Shown here in pieces: positions 53,087 through 63,167 of a stretch of DNA of 64,000 nucleotides (within the stretch, counting starts at the first letter, position 1; every line of letters starts with the position of its first letter). The stretch is taken from contig NZ_MUMH01000064.1 of assembly GCF_002155965.1 (NCBI RefSeq), positions 102,848-166,847 of the forward strand. Direction: 5' to 3'. The notes below the pieces were generated by a model. That model was not told where the DNA came from, made no database searches, and was given only the letters and a program-made list of their open reading frames with translations. A program made the translations under genes and the position numbers. Source of the stretch: Allokutzneria sp. NRRL B-24872. GTDB lineage: Bacteria; Actinomycetota; Actinomycetes; Mycobacteriales; Pseudonocardiaceae.

Positions 53087-54616
53087 ATGACCCGCGCTCG
53101 CAAGACCCCAGGACGGGTGGCCTTCGTCGGTTCCGGACCTGGTGATCTCGGTCTGCTGACCGTCCGGGCCCAGGAGCTGTTGACCAGGGCCGAACTCGTG
53201 GTCACCGACCCGGACGTCCCGGTGGAGGTCGCCGCCCTGGTTCCGGAGACGGCCGAGGTCCGGCCCGCGGTGGGCGAGCCCGCCGACGTGGCCAAGGACC
53301 TGGTGAACGAGGCCAAGAACGGCCGCTCTGTGGTCCGGCTCGTCGCCGGTGACCCGCTGACCGCCGACGCGGTGGTCGAGGAGGCCGCCTCCGTCGCCAA
53401 GTCCACCATCGCCTTCGACGTGGTCCCCGGCGTCGCCGCGGGCACCGCGGTCCCGGCCTACGCCGGTGTCGCGCTCGGCGCGGTGCACACCGAGGCCGAC
53501 GTGCGCGGCAGCGTGGACTGGGCCGCACTGGCCGCCGCTCCGGGCACCCTGGTGCTGCACGCCTCGGCCAGCCACCTCGCCGAGGCGGCGTCCTCGCTGG
53601 TGGAGCAGGGCCTCGCACCGCAGACCCCGGTCTCGGTGACCACCGAGGGCACCTCCTGCGCGCAGAAGACCGTCGACACCGCGCTGGCCTCGCTCGCCAG
53701 CGACGCCGGTGACCTCGCAGGCCCGCTCGTGGTGACCGTCGGCGGAGCCGTCGCGAACCGGGCGAAGCTGTCCTGGTGGGAGTCGCGGGCGCTCTACGGC
53801 TGGCGCGTCCTGGTGCCCCGCACCAAGGAGCAGGCCGGCGCGATGAGCGAGCGCCTCCGGTCGCACGGCGCCATCCCGGTCGAGGTGCCGACGATCTCGG
53901 TGGAGCCGCCGCGCAGCCCCGCGCAGATGGAGCGCGCGGTCAAGGGCCTGGTGGACGGCCGCTACCAGTGGGTCGTGTTCACCTCGACCAACGCGGTCCG
54001 CGCGGTGTGGGAGAAGTTCGCCGAGTTCGGCTTGGACGCCCGCGCGTTCTCCGGCGTGAAGATCGCCTGCATCGGCGAGGCCACGGCGGCGAAGGTGCGC
54101 TCCTTCGGCATCATCCCCGAGCTGGTCCCCTCCGGGGAGCAGTCCAGCGAGGGCCTGCTCGCCGAGTTCCCGCCGCACGACGACATCCTGGACCCGGTCG
54201 ACCGGGTGCTGCTGCCCAGGGCGGACATCGCCACGGAGACGCTGGCCGCCGGGATGCGCGAGCGCGGCTGGGAGATCGACGACGTCACCGCCTACCGCAC
54301 CGTGCGCGCGGCCCCGCCGCCTGCGGACACCCGCGAGATGATCAAGACCGGTGGCTTCGACGCGGTGTGCTTCACCTCGTCCTCCACCGTCCGCAACCTG
54401 GTGGGCATCGCGGGCAAGCCGCACGCCCGCACCCTGGTGGCGTGCATCGGCCCGCAGACGGCCGAGACCGCCAAGGAGTTCGGCCTGCGCGTGGACGTGC
54501 AGCCGGACCTCGCCCAGGTGCCCGCACTGGTCGACGCGCTCGCCGAGCACGCCAACCGGCTGCGCGCGGAGGGTGCTCTGCCGCCCCCGCGCAAGACCAA
54601 GCGCGCCCGCCGCTGA
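53087..54616 (+). CDS. hemD: fused uroporphyrinogen-III C-methyltransferase / uroporphyrinogen-III synthase
   Basis: This 509-residue fusion has an N-terminal SUMT-like domain ([46 protein letters not shown]; residues about 10-245) and a C-terminal HemD domain ([49 protein letters not shown]). The combination is that of mycobacterial Rv0511. The SUMT motifs are diverged, so methylase activity is uncertain. ATG 53087 matches the family start ([10 protein letters not shown]); GTG 53063 would overlap hemC. Confidence 0.93.
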   Translation: MTRARKTPGRVAFVGSGPGDLGLLTVRAQELLTRAELVVTDPDVPVEVAALVPETAEVRPAVGEPADVAKDLVNEAKNGRSVVRLVAGDPLTADAVVEEAASVAKSTIAFDVVPGVAAGTAVPAYAGVALGAVHTEADVRGSVDWAALAAAPGTLVLHASASHLAEAASSLVEQGLAPQTPVSVTTEGTSCAQKTVDTALASLASDAGDLAGPLVVTVGGAVANRAKLSWWESRALYGWRVLVPRTKEQAGAMSERLRSHGAIPVEVPTISVEPPRSPAQMERAVKGLVDGRYQWVVFTSTNAVRAVWEKFAEFGLDARAFSGVKIACIGEATAAKVRSFGIIPELVPSGEQSSEGLLAEFPPHDDILDPVDRVLLPRADIATETLAAGMRERGWEIDDVTAYRTVRAAPPPADTREMIKTGGFDAVCFTSSSTVRNLVGIAGKPHARTLVACIGPQTAETAKEFGLRVDVQPDLAQVPALVDALAEHANRLRAEGALPPPRKTKRARR

Positions 54617-54638
54617 CCGCGGTTCCAGCAGTGCCACC

Positions 54639-54673
54639 GCGGCCCCGGGCGTGTCCTCGCCCGGGGCCGCTTT
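54639..54673 (+). terminator. 12-bp perfect hairpin between hemD and hemB
   Basis: GCGGCCCCGGGC (54639-54650) pairs perfectly with GCCCGGGGCCGC (54659-54670) around an 8-nt loop and is followed by TTTGTCTT. It lies 22 bp after the hemD stop. It should end the rex-hemACD transcript, leaving hemB to its own promoter or to readthrough. Confidence 0.85.
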
Positions 54674-54726
54674 GTCTTCACCGCGCCGCTTTGGCTTCAC
54701 AGCAAGGTTTCCCGAGAAGGGAAGTA

Positions 54727-55710
54727 GTGCCCGTGTTCCCCACCCACCGCCCGCGCCGACTGCGCCGCAACCCGGCGATCCGCAGGCTCGTCGCCGAGAC
54801 CACCGTCGAGCCGCGCCAGCTCGTGCTGCCGATGTTCGTCAAGGAAGGCGCCCGCGAGCCGGTCGCGATCCGCTCGATGCCCGGCGTCTTCCAGCACACC
54901 CGTGACTCGCTGCGCAAGGCCGCCGCGGAGGCGGTGGAGGCGGGGGTCGGCGGGCTGATGCTCTTCGGCGTCCCCGAGACCCGTGACGCCACGGGCTCCG
55001 GCGGCATCGACCCCGACGGCATCCTCAACGTGGCCCTGCGCGACGTCCGCGCCGAGGTCGGCGACGCCACCGTGCTGATGTCCGACTGCTGCCTGGACGA
55101 GTTCACCGACCACGGGCACTGCGGCGTGCTGGCCCCGGACGGCTCGGTGGACAACGACGCGACGCTGAGCATCTACGGCGAGATGGCCGTGGCGCAGGCC
55201 GAATCCGGCGCCCACCTCATCGGCCCCAGCGGGATGATGGACGGCCAGGTCGGCATCATCCGCGAAGCGCTGGACCGCGCGGGCCTGCTGGACACCGGCA
55301 TCCTCGCGTACTCGGCGAAGTACTCCTCGGCGTTCTACGGCCCGTTCCGCGAGGCGGTGGAGTCGCAGCTCAAGGGCGACCGCAAGACCTACCAGCAGGA
55401 CAGCGCCAACGTCCGCGAGTCCCTGCGCGAGGTGCAGCTCGACCTCGCCGAGGGCGCCGACGTGGTGATGGTCAAGCCCGCCGGGGCCTACCTCGACGTG
55501 ATCCGCGCGATCGCCGAGATCTCCGACGTTCCCGTTGCGGCGTACCAGATCTCCGGTGAGTACGCGATGATCGAGGCCGCCGCGGCCAACGGCTGGATCG
55601 ACCGCAAGCCCGCCGTGCTGGAGACGCTGACCTCGATCAGGCGCGCCGGCGCGGACGTCATCCTCACCTACTGGGCAGTGGAAGCCGCGCAGTGGCTGAA
55701 CCAGAGGTGA
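54727..55710 (+). CDS. hemB: delta-aminolevulinic acid dehydratase
   Basis: This 327-residue enzyme condenses two ALA molecules into porphobilinogen. VLPMFVKEG, the metal-site segment [15 protein letters not shown], Lys198 in [13 protein letters not shown] and the Schiff-base Lys250 in [12 protein letters not shown] are present. In the metal site, Cys122, Asp124 and Cys132 stand where zinc enzymes have three Cys, the mixed actinobacterial form. GTG 54727 lies 5 nt after AAGGGA. The next gene starts 19 bp before its end. Confidence 0.97.
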   Translation: MPVFPTHRPRRLRRNPAIRRLVAETTVEPRQLVLPMFVKEGAREPVAIRSMPGVFQHTRDSLRKAAAEAVEAGVGGLMLFGVPETRDATGSGGIDPDGILNVALRDVRAEVGDATVLMSDCCLDEFTDHGHCGVLAPDGSVDNDATLSIYGEMAVAQAESGAHLIGPSGMMDGQVGIIREALDRAGLLDTGILAYSAKYSSAFYGPFREAVESQLKGDRKTYQQDSANVRESLREVQLDLAEGADVVMVKPAGAYLDVIRAIAEISDVPVAAYQISGEYAMIEAAAANGWIDRKPAVLETLTSIRRAGADVILTYWAVEAAQWLNQR

Positions 55711-56228
55711 CCTCGGAGCAGGCCCCAGCCCCGGCCCCGCAGCCGTTGCAGCTGGCCCGGGTGCTCTGGATCGCCAGCACGGTGGTCAGCATGGGCCGGG
55801 CCCTCACCAAGCTCTCCGACCGCGAAGCGATCATGAACCAGCTCCAGGCCATGCGCCCGGACCTGCCCTTCGACCAGGTCGACTCGGCGGCTTCGGCCTC
55901 GGTGTTCATGGGGTTGGCGCTGTCGCTGGGCTTCATCGCGATCTACGCGTGGCTGTCCTCGCGGATGCTGGCGGGTTTCCCGTGGGCGCGGATGGTGCTG
56001 GTCGTGTTCGGGGTGATCGGCGTGAGCCTCAACGTGCTCGGGCTCGTGGGGCTGGCCGGTGGGGTGACCGCGACGGCGGGGCTCCAGGTGACGGCGCTGG
56101 ACGTGGTCTTCGGGACGACCGTGCTCGCGCTGGACGCCACCGCGCTCGTGCTGATGTTCCGGCGGGAGTCGCTGGCGTACTTCGCGAAGATGGCGCCGCT
56201 GCGCATGCCCCGGCGCCCGTTGCGCTGA
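55692..56228 (+). CDS. small four-TM membrane protein, paralog 1
   Basis: This 178-residue protein has TM segments near residues 23-37, 68-90, 97-120 and 135-156. The segment [20 protein letters not shown] carries the motif shared by four following genes (R-x-hydrophobic, then W-A/T-R-x-hydrophobic). The end is [15 protein letters not shown]. It overlaps hemB by 19 bp, so its translation is coupled to heme synthesis. The role is unknown. It may belong to a DUF family of actinobacterial membrane proteins that I cannot name. Confidence 0.75.
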   Translation: MAEPEVTSEQAPAPAPQPLQLARVLWIASTVVSMGRALTKLSDREAIMNQLQAMRPDLPFDQVDSAASASVFMGLALSLGFIAIYAWLSSRMLAGFPWARMVLVVFGVIGVSLNVLGLVGLAGGVTATAGLQVTALDVVFGTTVLALDATALVLMFRRESLAYFAKMAPLRMPRRPLR

Positions 56229-56285
56229 GTTACCCGGTCGGGCGATTTTGGTAACGGTCCGTGGTTCGCGGCGGATGTCGAGGGT

Positions 56286-56828
56286 GTGACCACTGCTCCT
56301 GACCCGTCGTCGCTGCCCTCGGCCCCGGAGATCTCTGCCCCGGAGATCGACGACGGTCGGCGCGCGCCCGTGCGGCCCCGTGAGGTGGTGATCTCGTTCT
56401 GGGCGTGGATCGCGGCCGCCGCGCTGGAGGTCGTGCTCATCCCGCTGGTGCTCGCCGACGGGCACCTGCTGACCGATGAGGCCCTGGACGAGGAGCGCGC
56501 GGGCGCGGTGCTGCGCGGCGACTCGGTGCAGCTGGACTCCGGCGTGGTCCGCTTCGGCGCCGGGGTGGTGATCGGGGTGGTGTGCGTCGCGGTGCTCGCG
56601 CTGGCCGCCGCCTACGTGTGGTTCGCGCTGCGGATGCTCGCCGGGCGGGGGTGGGCGCGCGTGGTGCTGATCGGGCTGACGGTGGTCTCCGCCGTGTCCT
56701 CGTTCTGGGTCGACACCGACTGGTACGGCATGAGCATGGTCGGGCTGTCGGTCTTCGCGACGCTGCTGATGGTGATGCCGACCGCGAACGCTTACTTCGC
56801 CGAACCTCGAAGCCGGGGACAGGTATGA
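56286..56828 (+). CDS. small four-TM membrane protein, paralog 2
   Basis: This 180-residue protein has a disordered N-terminus (PDPSSLPSAPEISAPEID), a TM segment VVISFWAWIAAAALEVVL, an acidic loop, then the motif LRMLAGRGWARVVLIGLTVV and a C-terminal end PTANAYFAEPRSRGQ. The paralogy is clearest in this RMLAGxxWARxVL block and the ANxYFA ending. It lies 57 bp after paralog 1. The role is unknown. Confidence 0.75.
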   Translation: MTTAPDPSSLPSAPEISAPEIDDGRRAPVRPREVVISFWAWIAAAALEVVLIPLVLADGHLLTDEALDEERAGAVLRGDSVQLDSGVVRFGAGVVIGVVCVAVLALAAAYVWFALRMLAGRGWARVVLIGLTVVSAVSSFWVDTDWYGMSMVGLSVFATLLMVMPTANAYFAEPRSRGQV

Positions 56829-56851
56829 GGGTTCGCCAATAATTTTCACGA

Positions 56852-57337
56852 ATGACTGAGCAGCAGCGGCTCCCGCGACCGAAGACGGTCGAGTTCGCCT
56901 TCCGGTTGAGCGTGGTCAGCGCGCTCAGCGCGTTCGTGTCGCTCGCCTACTACTTCGCCCAGCGCGAGGACGTGGTCGCCATGCTCAGCCACGTCGTCCG
57001 GCGCTTCGATTTCGTCCCGTCGGAGCGCCAGGAGGCATACGTCCAGGACATGGTCAACAACGCCATGACCATGTCGGTGGTCGTGACGGTGATCCTCGCG
57101 GGAGTGCTCGTGACCTTCGCGATCCTGATGCGACAGCGGAAGAACTGGGCCCGGATCGTGCTGACGGTGGTGTTGGTGTTCGGGCTCGCCGGAATGCAGG
57201 CCACCGTCAACGGCGTGGCGCTCAGCGCGCCGGGGTTCTTGGCGCTGTTCGTCTTCGCGGTGAACATCGCGGTGATCGTGCTGCTGTACGTGCCCGCGTC
57301 CAACCGCTACTTCGCCAAGCCCGAGCTCCAGGGGTGA
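56852..57337 (+). CDS. small four-TM membrane protein, paralog 3
   Basis: This 161-residue protein starts RLPRPKTVEFAFRLSVVSAL, with a loop holding SERQEAYVQDMVNN, then LMRQRKNWARIVLTVVLVFG and an end VPASNRYFAKPELQG. The N-terminal PKTVE and C-terminal PASNRYFA segments are nearly shared with paralog 4. The loop between TM1 and TM2 differs among copies, so this may be the sensing or partner-binding part. Confidence 0.78.
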   Translation: MTEQQRLPRPKTVEFAFRLSVVSALSAFVSLAYYFAQREDVVAMLSHVVRRFDFVPSERQEAYVQDMVNNAMTMSVVVTVILAGVLVTFAILMRQRKNWARIVLTVVLVFGLAGMQATVNGVALSAPGFLALFVFAVNIAVIVLLYVPASNRYFAKPELQG

Positions 57338-57365
57338 TCCGGCGGCGGTCGGCTACCGTGCACGC

Positions 57366-57827
57366 GTGACCACGCCCCAGCCGCGCCCGAAGACCGTCGA
57401 GGTCGCGTTCTGGCTCAGCGTGGTCGCCGTGGTCATCGCGCTCACGACGCTGGGGGTCGTCCTCTCGGCGATCCACCTGGGCAGCTCGCTGGTCGACGCG
57501 GCCAACGACGCGCCGCCCGGCGGGTTCCTCAAGGCGTTCGCGGACGCCTTCGGCGGTTCGATGCTGTTCGCCGCCGTCGTGAACGGGGTTGTTGCCGCAC
57601 TGGCGCTGACGGTCGTGGGCATGATGCGCGGCGGGAAGAACTGGGCTCGCGCCGTGGTCACTGTGCTGTGCGTTGGTGGCCTCGGCTGGCTGATGACCAG
57701 CCGTCACGGCGTGGACCTCAGCTCGCCCAGTGCGTTTGCGCTGATCACGATCGCCACCATCGTCGCGGTGCCCGTGCTGCTGTACGCGCCCGCCTCCAAC
57801 CGCTACTTCGCGAGGCCCCGAGCATGA
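57366..57827 (+). CDS. small four-TM membrane protein, paralog 4
   Basis: This 153-residue protein has RPKTVEVAFWLSVVAVV, a loop with DAANDAPPGGFLKAFADAFG, the motif MMRGGKNWARAVVTVLCVGG and the end APASNRYFARPRA. It is closest to paralog 3 and lies 28 bp after it. Its stop overlaps the start of paralog 5 (ATGA). Confidence 0.78.
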   Translation: MTTPQPRPKTVEVAFWLSVVAVVIALTTLGVVLSAIHLGSSLVDAANDAPPGGFLKAFADAFGGSMLFAAVVNGVVAALALTVVGMMRGGKNWARAVVTVLCVGGLGWLMTSRHGVDLSSPSAFALITIATIVAVPVLLYAPASNRYFARPRA

Positions 57828-58264
57828 GCAAAGAACCGGCAGTGTCGGCCAAGTCCGTGCGCACCGCAGTCGCCGTGTGGCTGGCGCTGTCGACCTTCTG
57901 CGCGCTGGACGTGCTGCTCACCTGGTTGGAGCAGAGCAACATCCGCAAGGCGGTCGCTGACGCCGGGATCGTCCCGCCGGAGAGCGTCGACGCGTTCCTG
58001 AACAACGTGCTCTGGCAGAAGACGATCTTCCAGCTGGGCTTCGCGGTGGTCTACATCATCCTGGCGGTGTTGCTGCGCAAGGGATTCGCGTGGACGCGGG
58101 TCGCGCTGATCGCGGCCTCGGTGTTCCACGTGTTCCTGCTGCTCTCCGGCGGCTCGTTCAACGCCGTGCTGATCCTGATCATCGCGCTGGTGACCGGCGC
58201 GCTGATGATGACCTGGCGGCAGCCGACCACGGACTGGCTGGCCACGGCCCGCGAAGCGCGCTGA
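57824..58264 (+). CDS. small four-TM membrane protein, paralog 5
   Basis: This 146-residue protein starts MSKEPAVSAKSVRTAVAVW, has a TM1 with the loop IRKAVADAGIVPPESVDAF, the motif LLRKGFAWTRVALIAASVFH and the end RQPTTDWLATAREAR. It keeps the W-T-R variant of the shared motif but a diverged end. It is coupled to paralog 4 by ATGA overlap and joined to the next gene by TGATG. Confidence 0.75.
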   Translation: MSKEPAVSAKSVRTAVAVWLALSTFCALDVLLTWLEQSNIRKAVADAGIVPPESVDAFLNNVLWQKTIFQLGFAVVYIILAVLLRKGFAWTRVALIAASVFHVFLLLSGGSFNAVLILIIALVTGALMMTWRQPTTDWLATAREAR

Positions 58265-58722
58265 TGCGGCCGGGCTTCGACGAGCCCGCTCCCGTGCTCT
58301 ACGCCGAGCGCGGGGCGAGCTGGTGGCCGGTGCTCTGGGGCCCGGCGTTCTGCCTGGTCGGCGTGGTCGTGGAACTGCTGCGGCCGGGCGGGATGGGACT
58401 GGGCACGTGGGTGCTGGTCGCGCTCGCGTTCACCGTCGCGGCGGCGGTGTGGGTGCGTGCGCGGCGGGCGATCGGCGCGGTGGAGCTGACGCCGTTCGTG
58501 CTGCGCCAGGGCCGGGAGGACCTTCCGGTCGAGCGGATCGAGGCGGTCACCGACGTGGGCGCCCAGGTCGGCGCGAAGGTGCTCGGCGGGGGGTGGAGCG
58601 TGCCGAAGGGCGCGACGGCGCTGCCGATCCGGCTCGACGACGGGGCCGTGGTGCTGGCGTGGGCGCGCGACGCGCAAGCCCTGCGGGACGCCCTGATCCG
58701 GCTCCTGGAACGGCCGTCGTGA
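58264..58722 (+). CDS. membrane protein with two TM segments (Rv0513-like position)
   Basis: This 152-residue protein has two hydrophobic segments, WWPVLWGPAFCLVGVVVELL and GTWVLVALAFTVAAAVWVR. A soluble beta-rich C-terminal domain follows (VELTPFVLRQGREDLPVERI, then ALPIRLDDGAVVLAWARD). It resembles in layout the mycobacterial membrane protein after hemB; homology is inferred, not shown. It overlaps paralog 5 by 1 bp. Confidence 0.72.
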   Translation: MRPGFDEPAPVLYAERGASWWPVLWGPAFCLVGVVVELLRPGGMGLGTWVLVALAFTVAAAVWVRARRAIGAVELTPFVLRQGREDLPVERIEAVTDVGAQVGAKVLGGGWSVPKGATALPIRLDDGAVVLAWARDAQALRDALIRLLERPS

Positions 58723-58735
58723 GAGGCTAGGCGCC

Positions 58736-59035
58736 ATGGTCGAACACCGGGAACCGCGCCTGCACCAGCCCAAGCGCTGGTGGATCGTCGGCGCGGAGGT
58801 CGTGCTCGCGGTCGTGTTCGTCCTCATCGCGGTCTGGGCGTGGCAGCGCGGCATCGTGCCCATGGAGTACCCCAGGCAGAGCGGCCAGCCGTTCCAGTTG
58901 GAGCGGTACGAGGGGCAGTGGTGGATGCTCGCGGCGGGCCTGTGCACGGCGGCCGGATTGCTGGTGCTGGACGCTGTTCGCCAGGCGCTGCTGGCCAAGC
59001 GCGGCAAGTTCGAGCCGGTCGAGCTGGCTGACTGA
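58736..59035 (+). CDS. small two-TM membrane protein (Rv0514-like position)
   Basis: This 99-residue protein has TM segments WWIVGAEVVLAVVFVLIAVW and GQWWMLAAGLCTAAGLLVLD joined by a polar loop (MEYPRQSGQPFQLERYE), and a basic C-terminal end. Its position and size match a mycobacterial neighbour of hemB. The function is unknown. Confidence 0.72.
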   Translation: MVEHREPRLHQPKRWWIVGAEVVLAVVFVLIAVWAWQRGIVPMEYPRQSGQPFQLERYEGQWWMLAAGLCTAAGLLVLDAVRQALLAKRGKFEPVELAD

Positions 59036-59055
59036 CTGACAGTGGCTGACTGATC

Positions 59056-59760
59056 GTGGCTGACGACAGGGTGCGCGTGCTCGTCGTCGACGACGAGCCG
59101 GCCATCCGGGACCTTCTCGCGGCGAGCCTGGGCTACGCGGGCTTCAAGGTCCGCACCGCTGCGGACGGGGCCGACGCGCTCGCCGTCGCCGAACTGGACC
59201 GCCCGGACCTCGTGGTGCTGGACGTGATGCTGCCGGACATGAGCGGCTTCGAGGTGATCAGCGCGTTGCGCGCGACGGGCGGCCGGGTTCCCGTGCTGTT
59301 CCTGACCGCACGCGACGCCGCGGAGGACAAGGTCACCGGGCTGACCCTCGGCGGCGACGACTACGTCACCAAGCCGTTCAGCCTCGAAGAGGTGATCGCG
59401 AGGGTGGAGGCGGTGCTCCGGCGCAGTCGCGCGCCAAGCCCGGAACTGCGGAAAGTGTTGCGCTGCGCGGACTTGGAGCTCGACGAGGACGCCTACGTGG
59501 TGCGCCGCGCCGGTGAGCCGGTGCGGTTGTCGCCGACGGAGTTCAAGCTGCTGCACCACCTGCTCAGCAACGCGGGCAAGGTGCTGTCGCGGGCATCGAT
59601 CCTGGACGCGGTGTGGCGCTACGACTTCGGCGGCGAGGCCGGGGTGGTCGAGTCCTACATCTCCTACCTGCGCAGGAAGGTCGACTCGACGCAGCCGCGG
59701 CTGATCCACACCGTGCGCGGCATCGGTTACGTGCTGCGCGAGCCGCCGGGAACCCGGTGA
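59056..59760 (+). CDS. response regulator, OmpR/PhoB family
   Basis: This 234-residue protein has a receiver domain (VLVVDDEPAIRDLLAASLG, phospho-Asp in LVVLDVMLPDMSG, Lys in GGDDYVTKPFS) and a winged-helix DNA-binding domain (SPTEFKLLHHLLSNAGKVLS, then SYISYLRRKVDS, RGIGYVLRE). It resembles mycobacterial TcrA/TrcR-type regulators. Its stop and the start of the downstream kinase gene overlap, so both form one two-component system. GTG 59056 fits the receiver start. Confidence 0.93.
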   Translation: MADDRVRVLVVDDEPAIRDLLAASLGYAGFKVRTAADGADALAVAELDRPDLVVLDVMLPDMSGFEVISALRATGGRVPVLFLTARDAAEDKVTGLTLGGDDYVTKPFSLEEVIARVEAVLRRSRAPSPELRKVLRCADLELDEDAYVVRRAGEPVRLSPTEFKLLHHLLSNAGKVLSRASILDAVWRYDFGGEAGVVESYISYLRRKVDSTQPRLIHTVRGIGYVLREPPGTR

Positions 59761-61184
59761 TGCGCGCCTGGTTCCGGTCCAGGCTCGACCGCGTGCCCCT
59801 GCGCTCGCAGCTCGTCGTCGGCCTGTCCGTGCTGGTCGCTGGCGGCATGGTCGTGGTCGGTCTGCTGGCGGTCGCGGCCGTGCGCAACAACTTGCAGTCC
59901 CAGGTCGACAAGCGGCTCTCGGAGATCGACGTGAGCCAGCTCGACCTGCGCCCGCCCGGACGCGGGTCACCCACGGGCAGCCGCGCGCACCTGCCCGGCA
60001 CGTTCCTGGTCCAGGCCACCGACGCCACCGGGCGCGTGCTCGCCGAGCAGCGGATGGTCGACGTCCAGTTCCAGGGCAGCCCGGTGCTCGCCGGAGTGCT
60101 GCCGCGCGGGCTCGCCACCGTGCCGTCCACAGTGGACGGTGGGTCGTGGCGGATCATGGTGCGGGACGCGGGCGGCGGCAGGTTCTTCGTGACAGCGTCC
60201 ACTTTGGACGACGTGGAGGACGTGGTCGAGGCGCTGGCGATCACGCTGCTGGCGATCGGCGGCATCGTGCTGACGCTGCTCGGCGCGCTCGGCCAGACCC
60301 TCGTCCGGGCCAGCCTGCGCCCGCTGGACGAGGTGCGGGAGACGGCGCAGCGCATCGCCGACGGGGACCTCTCCAGCCGCGTGCCCGCGCGGCCGGAGAG
60401 CACCGAGGTCGGCGGATTGGCGGCGGCGCTCAACACGATGCTCGTGCGGATCGAGGACTCCTTCAGCGCGCAACGGCGTTCCGAGGAGGCCGCGCGGCGC
60501 TCGGAGGAGCGGATGCGGCGGTTCGTCGCCGACGCCAGCCACGAGCTGCGAACGCCGCTGACCTCGATCAGGGGCTACGCGGAGCTGTACCGCCAGGGTG
60601 CGGCGACCGATCCGGAACAACCGTTGCGCCGCATCGAGGACGAGGCCGCGCGGATGGGGCTGCTCGTCGACGACCTCCTCCTGCTCGCGCGTCTGGACCA
60701 GGAGCGTTCGCGGCGTGACGACCTGGTCGACCTGGCCGTGCTCGCGGTGGACGCGGTCGCCGACGCGCACGCCGTCGAGCCGGGGCGGCAGGTGCGGCTG
60801 AAGCTGGGGGAACCGAGCGGGCTGACCGTGCGCGGTGACGAGGACCAGCTGCGGCAGGTGCTCGCGAACCTCGTCGGCAACGCGCTCCGGCACACCTCCG
60901 AGGAGGTCGAGGTCGCTGCGCGCCCGGACGGCGAGGACGTCGTGCTGAGCGTGACCGACCACGGACCCGGACTCGCGGCGGAGGACGCTGAGCGGATCTT
61001 CGAGCGCTTCTACCGCGCGGACGCGGGGCGCAGCAGGAGCAGCGGCGGTGGCACCGGGCTCGGGCTGGCCATCGTGGCGGCGATCGTGGCTTCGCACGGC
61101 GGAGAAGTCGCTGTGCGGACGGCTCCCGGCGAGGGCGCGAGCTTCGAGGTGCGGTTGCGTGGGGCACGTCACGGGGGCTCGTGA
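59760..61184 (+). CDS. sensor histidine kinase of the TrcS type
   Basis: This 474-residue protein has TM1 ([19 protein letters not shown]), an extracytoplasmic domain of about 140 residues, TM2 ([18 protein letters not shown]), a HAMP domain, HisKA with phospho-acceptor His in [16 protein letters not shown] and an HATPase domain ([45 protein letters not shown]). The input signal is unknown. ATG 59760 or GTG 59757 overlaps the regulator stop. It is adjacent to hemL but not evidently linked with it. Confidence 0.93.
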   Translation: MRAWFRSRLDRVPLRSQLVVGLSVLVAGGMVVVGLLAVAAVRNNLQSQVDKRLSEIDVSQLDLRPPGRGSPTGSRAHLPGTFLVQATDATGRVLAEQRMVDVQFQGSPVLAGVLPRGLATVPSTVDGGSWRIMVRDAGGGRFFVTASTLDDVEDVVEALAITLLAIGGIVLTLLGALGQTLVRASLRPLDEVRETAQRIADGDLSSRVPARPESTEVGGLAAALNTMLVRIEDSFSAQRRSEEAARRSEERMRRFVADASHELRTPLTSIRGYAELYRQGAATDPEQPLRRIEDEAARMGLLVDDLLLLARLDQERSRRDDLVDLAVLAVDAVADAHAVEPGRQVRLKLGEPSGLTVRGDEDQLRQVLANLVGNALRHTSEEVEVAARPDGEDVVLSVTDHGPGLAAEDAERIFERFYRADAGRSRSSGGGTGLGLAIVAAIVASHGGEVAVRTAPGEGASFEVRLRGARHGGS

Positions 61185-61218
61185 CGGAGCACCGCACGCC
61201 GGTTGCCACACTGGAGGG

Positions 61219-62541
61219 GTGACCGCACACTCCGGTTCCGAGACATCCGCAGCCCTGTTCAAGCGCGCGTCCGCCGCGACGCCGGGCGGGGTGAACTCGC
61301 CGGTCCGCGCCTTCCACTCGGTCGGGGGGACGCCGAGGTTCATGGTGCGCGGCGAGGGCCCGCACCTCTTCGACGCCGACGGCAACCGCTACGTCGACCT
61401 GGTCGCGTCGTGGGGTCCGATGATCTTGGGGCACGCGCACCCGGCCGTGGTCGACGCCGTCCAGCGCGCCGCCTCCGCCGGCCTGTCCTTCGGCACGCCG
61501 ACCGAGGGCGAGATCGAGCTGGCCGAAGAGCTGATCGCGCGGGTCGAGCCCGTCGAGCAGGTGCGCCTGGTCAACTCCGGCACCGAGGCGACGATGAGCG
61601 CCATCCGCCTCGCGCGCGGTTTCACCGGGCGCCGCAAGGTGGTCAAGTTCGCCGGGTGCTACCACGGGCACGTCGACGCGCTGCTCGCCCAGGCGGGCTC
61701 CGGCGTGGCCACGCTCGGCCTGCCGACCACGCCCGGCGTGACCGGCGCGCAGGCCGAGGACACGCTCGTGCTGCCCTACAACGACCTCGACGCGGTGCGG
61801 GCGGCCTTCGCCTCGCACGGCGCCGACATCGCCTGCGTGATCACCGAGGCGGCGCCGGGCAACATGGGCGCCATCGCGCCGGAGCCGGGCTTCAACGCCG
61901 GGCTGCGTTCGCTGTGCCACGAGAACGGCGCGCTGCTCGTCATGGACGAGGTGATGACCGGCTTCCGCGTCTCCTCGGCGGGGTGGTTCGGCGTCGAGGG
62001 CGTCGCGGGCGACCTCTACACCTTCGGCAAGGTCATGTCCGGTGGTCTTCCGGCTGCGGCGTTCGGCGGCCGTGCCGACGTGATGGCCAAGCTCGCTCCG
62101 GCTGGCCCCGTCTACCAGGCGGGCACGCTCTCCGGGAACCCCGTCGCCGTCGCTGCTGGCCTCGCCACGCTGCGCGCCGCCGACGCCGAGGTCTACCGGG
62201 CACTGGACCGCAACGCACGCAAGCTCGGGCAGCTGTTCACCGACGCGCTCACCGCCGAGGGCGTCGCGCACCGCGTGCAGTACGCGGGCAACCTGGTCAG
62301 CGTGTTCTTCACCGAGGACCCGGTGCGCGACTACGAGGGCGCCAAGGCCGCGCAGACCTGGCGCTTCCCGCCGTTCTTCCACGCGCTGCTGGAGCGCGGA
62401 GTCTACGCGCCGCCGAGCGCCTTCGAGGCGTGGTTCGTCTCCGCTGCGCTCGACGACGACGCGTTCAACGTGATCACCGAAGCCCTGCCGCACGCCGCCG
62501 CCGCGGCTGCCGCCGCCGCCCGCGAGGAGGACAAGGCGTGA
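61219..62541 (+). CDS. hemL: glutamate-1-semialdehyde 2,1-aminomutase
   Basis: This 440-residue PLP enzyme converts glutamate-1-semialdehyde to ALA, completing the C5 pathway begun by Hem[45 protein letters not shown] and the Schiff-base Lys271 in [18 protein letters not shown] are present. GTG 61219 follows a GGAGGG tract with almost no spacer, so the mRNA may have a very short leader. It overlaps the next gene by 4 bp. Confidence 0.96.
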   Translation: MTAHSGSETSAALFKRASAATPGGVNSPVRAFHSVGGTPRFMVRGEGPHLFDADGNRYVDLVASWGPMILGHAHPAVVDAVQRAASAGLSFGTPTEGEIELAEELIARVEPVEQVRLVNSGTEATMSAIRLARGFTGRRKVVKFAGCYHGHVDALLAQAGSGVATLGLPTTPGVTGAQAEDTLVLPYNDLDAVRAAFASHGADIACVITEAAPGNMGAIAPEPGFNAGLRSLCHENGALLVMDEVMTGFRVSSAGWFGVEGVAGDLYTFGKVMSGGLPAAAFGGRADVMAKLAPAGPVYQAGTLSGNPVAVAAGLATLRAADAEVYRALDRNARKLGQLFTDALTAEGVAHRVQYAGNLVSVFFTEDPVRDYEGAKAAQTWRFPPFFHALLERGVYAPPSAFEAWFVSAALDDDAFNVITEALPHAAAAAAAAAREEDKA

Positions 62542-63167
62542 CCAAGACCGTTGTCCACGTGATGCGGCACGGCGAGGTCTACAACCCGCAGGGCATCCTC
62601 TACGGCCGCCTCCCCGGGTTCCGCCTCTCCGGTGCCGGCCAGCAGCAGGCCAAGCTCGTCGCCGAGTTCCTGACCGACCACGACATCGTGCACGTGGTCG
62701 CATCGCCCCTGGAACGCGCGCAGCAGACCGCGCGGCCGCTGGTGGAGTCGCACCACCTGGAGCTCGCGACCGATGACCGGCTGATCGAGTCGGCGAACAA
62801 GTTCGAGGGCATGCGGGTCGCGGTCGGCGACGGCGCGCTGCGCTCGCCCGCGAACTGGCCGAAGCTGTACAACCCGTTCCGCCCGTCCTGGGGCGAGCCG
62901 TACTTCAAGATCGCGCACCGGATGCTCGGCGCCGTGCAGCGCGCGAGGGCCGTCGCGGCCGGACACGAGGCTGTCGTGGTCTCCCACCAGCTGCCGATCT
63001 GGACGCTGCGGCGGTTCCTGGAGGGCAGGCGGCTCTGGCACGATCCGCGCCGCAGGCAGTGCTCGCTGGCCTCGCTGACGTCGCTGATCTTCGAGGACGA
63101 GCAGCTGGTGAAGATCGTCTACGCCGAGCCGGTCGGCAAGACCGACCCGAGGGTGACCGGGGCATGA
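62538..63167 (+). CDS. histidine phosphatase superfamily protein (Rv0525-like)
   Basis: This 209-residue protein has the RHG motif in [34 protein letters not shown], and the second His in [15 protein letters not shown]. It belongs to the phosphoglycerate mutase-like superfamily of phosphatases, with unknown substrate. It is translationally coupled to hemL and to the TlpA-like gene by 4-bp overlaps, as in the mycobacterial heme-cytochrome c cluster. Confidence 0.9.
   Translation: MTKTVVHVMRHGEVYNPQGILYGRLPGFRLSGAGQQQAKLVAEFLTDHDIVHVVASPLERAQQTARPLVESHHLELATDDRLIESANKFEGMRVAVGDGALRSPANWPKLYNPFRPSWGEPYFKIAHRMLGAVQRARAVAAGHEAVVVSHQLPIWTLRRFLEGRRLWHDPRRRQCSLASLTSLIFEDEQLVKIVYAEPVGKTDPRVTGA

Noticed and set aside
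53776..54726. N-terminal extension of HemB
   Set aside because: The open frame upstream of 54727 overlaps hemD in another frame and crosses a terminator; HemB length is normal from 54727.
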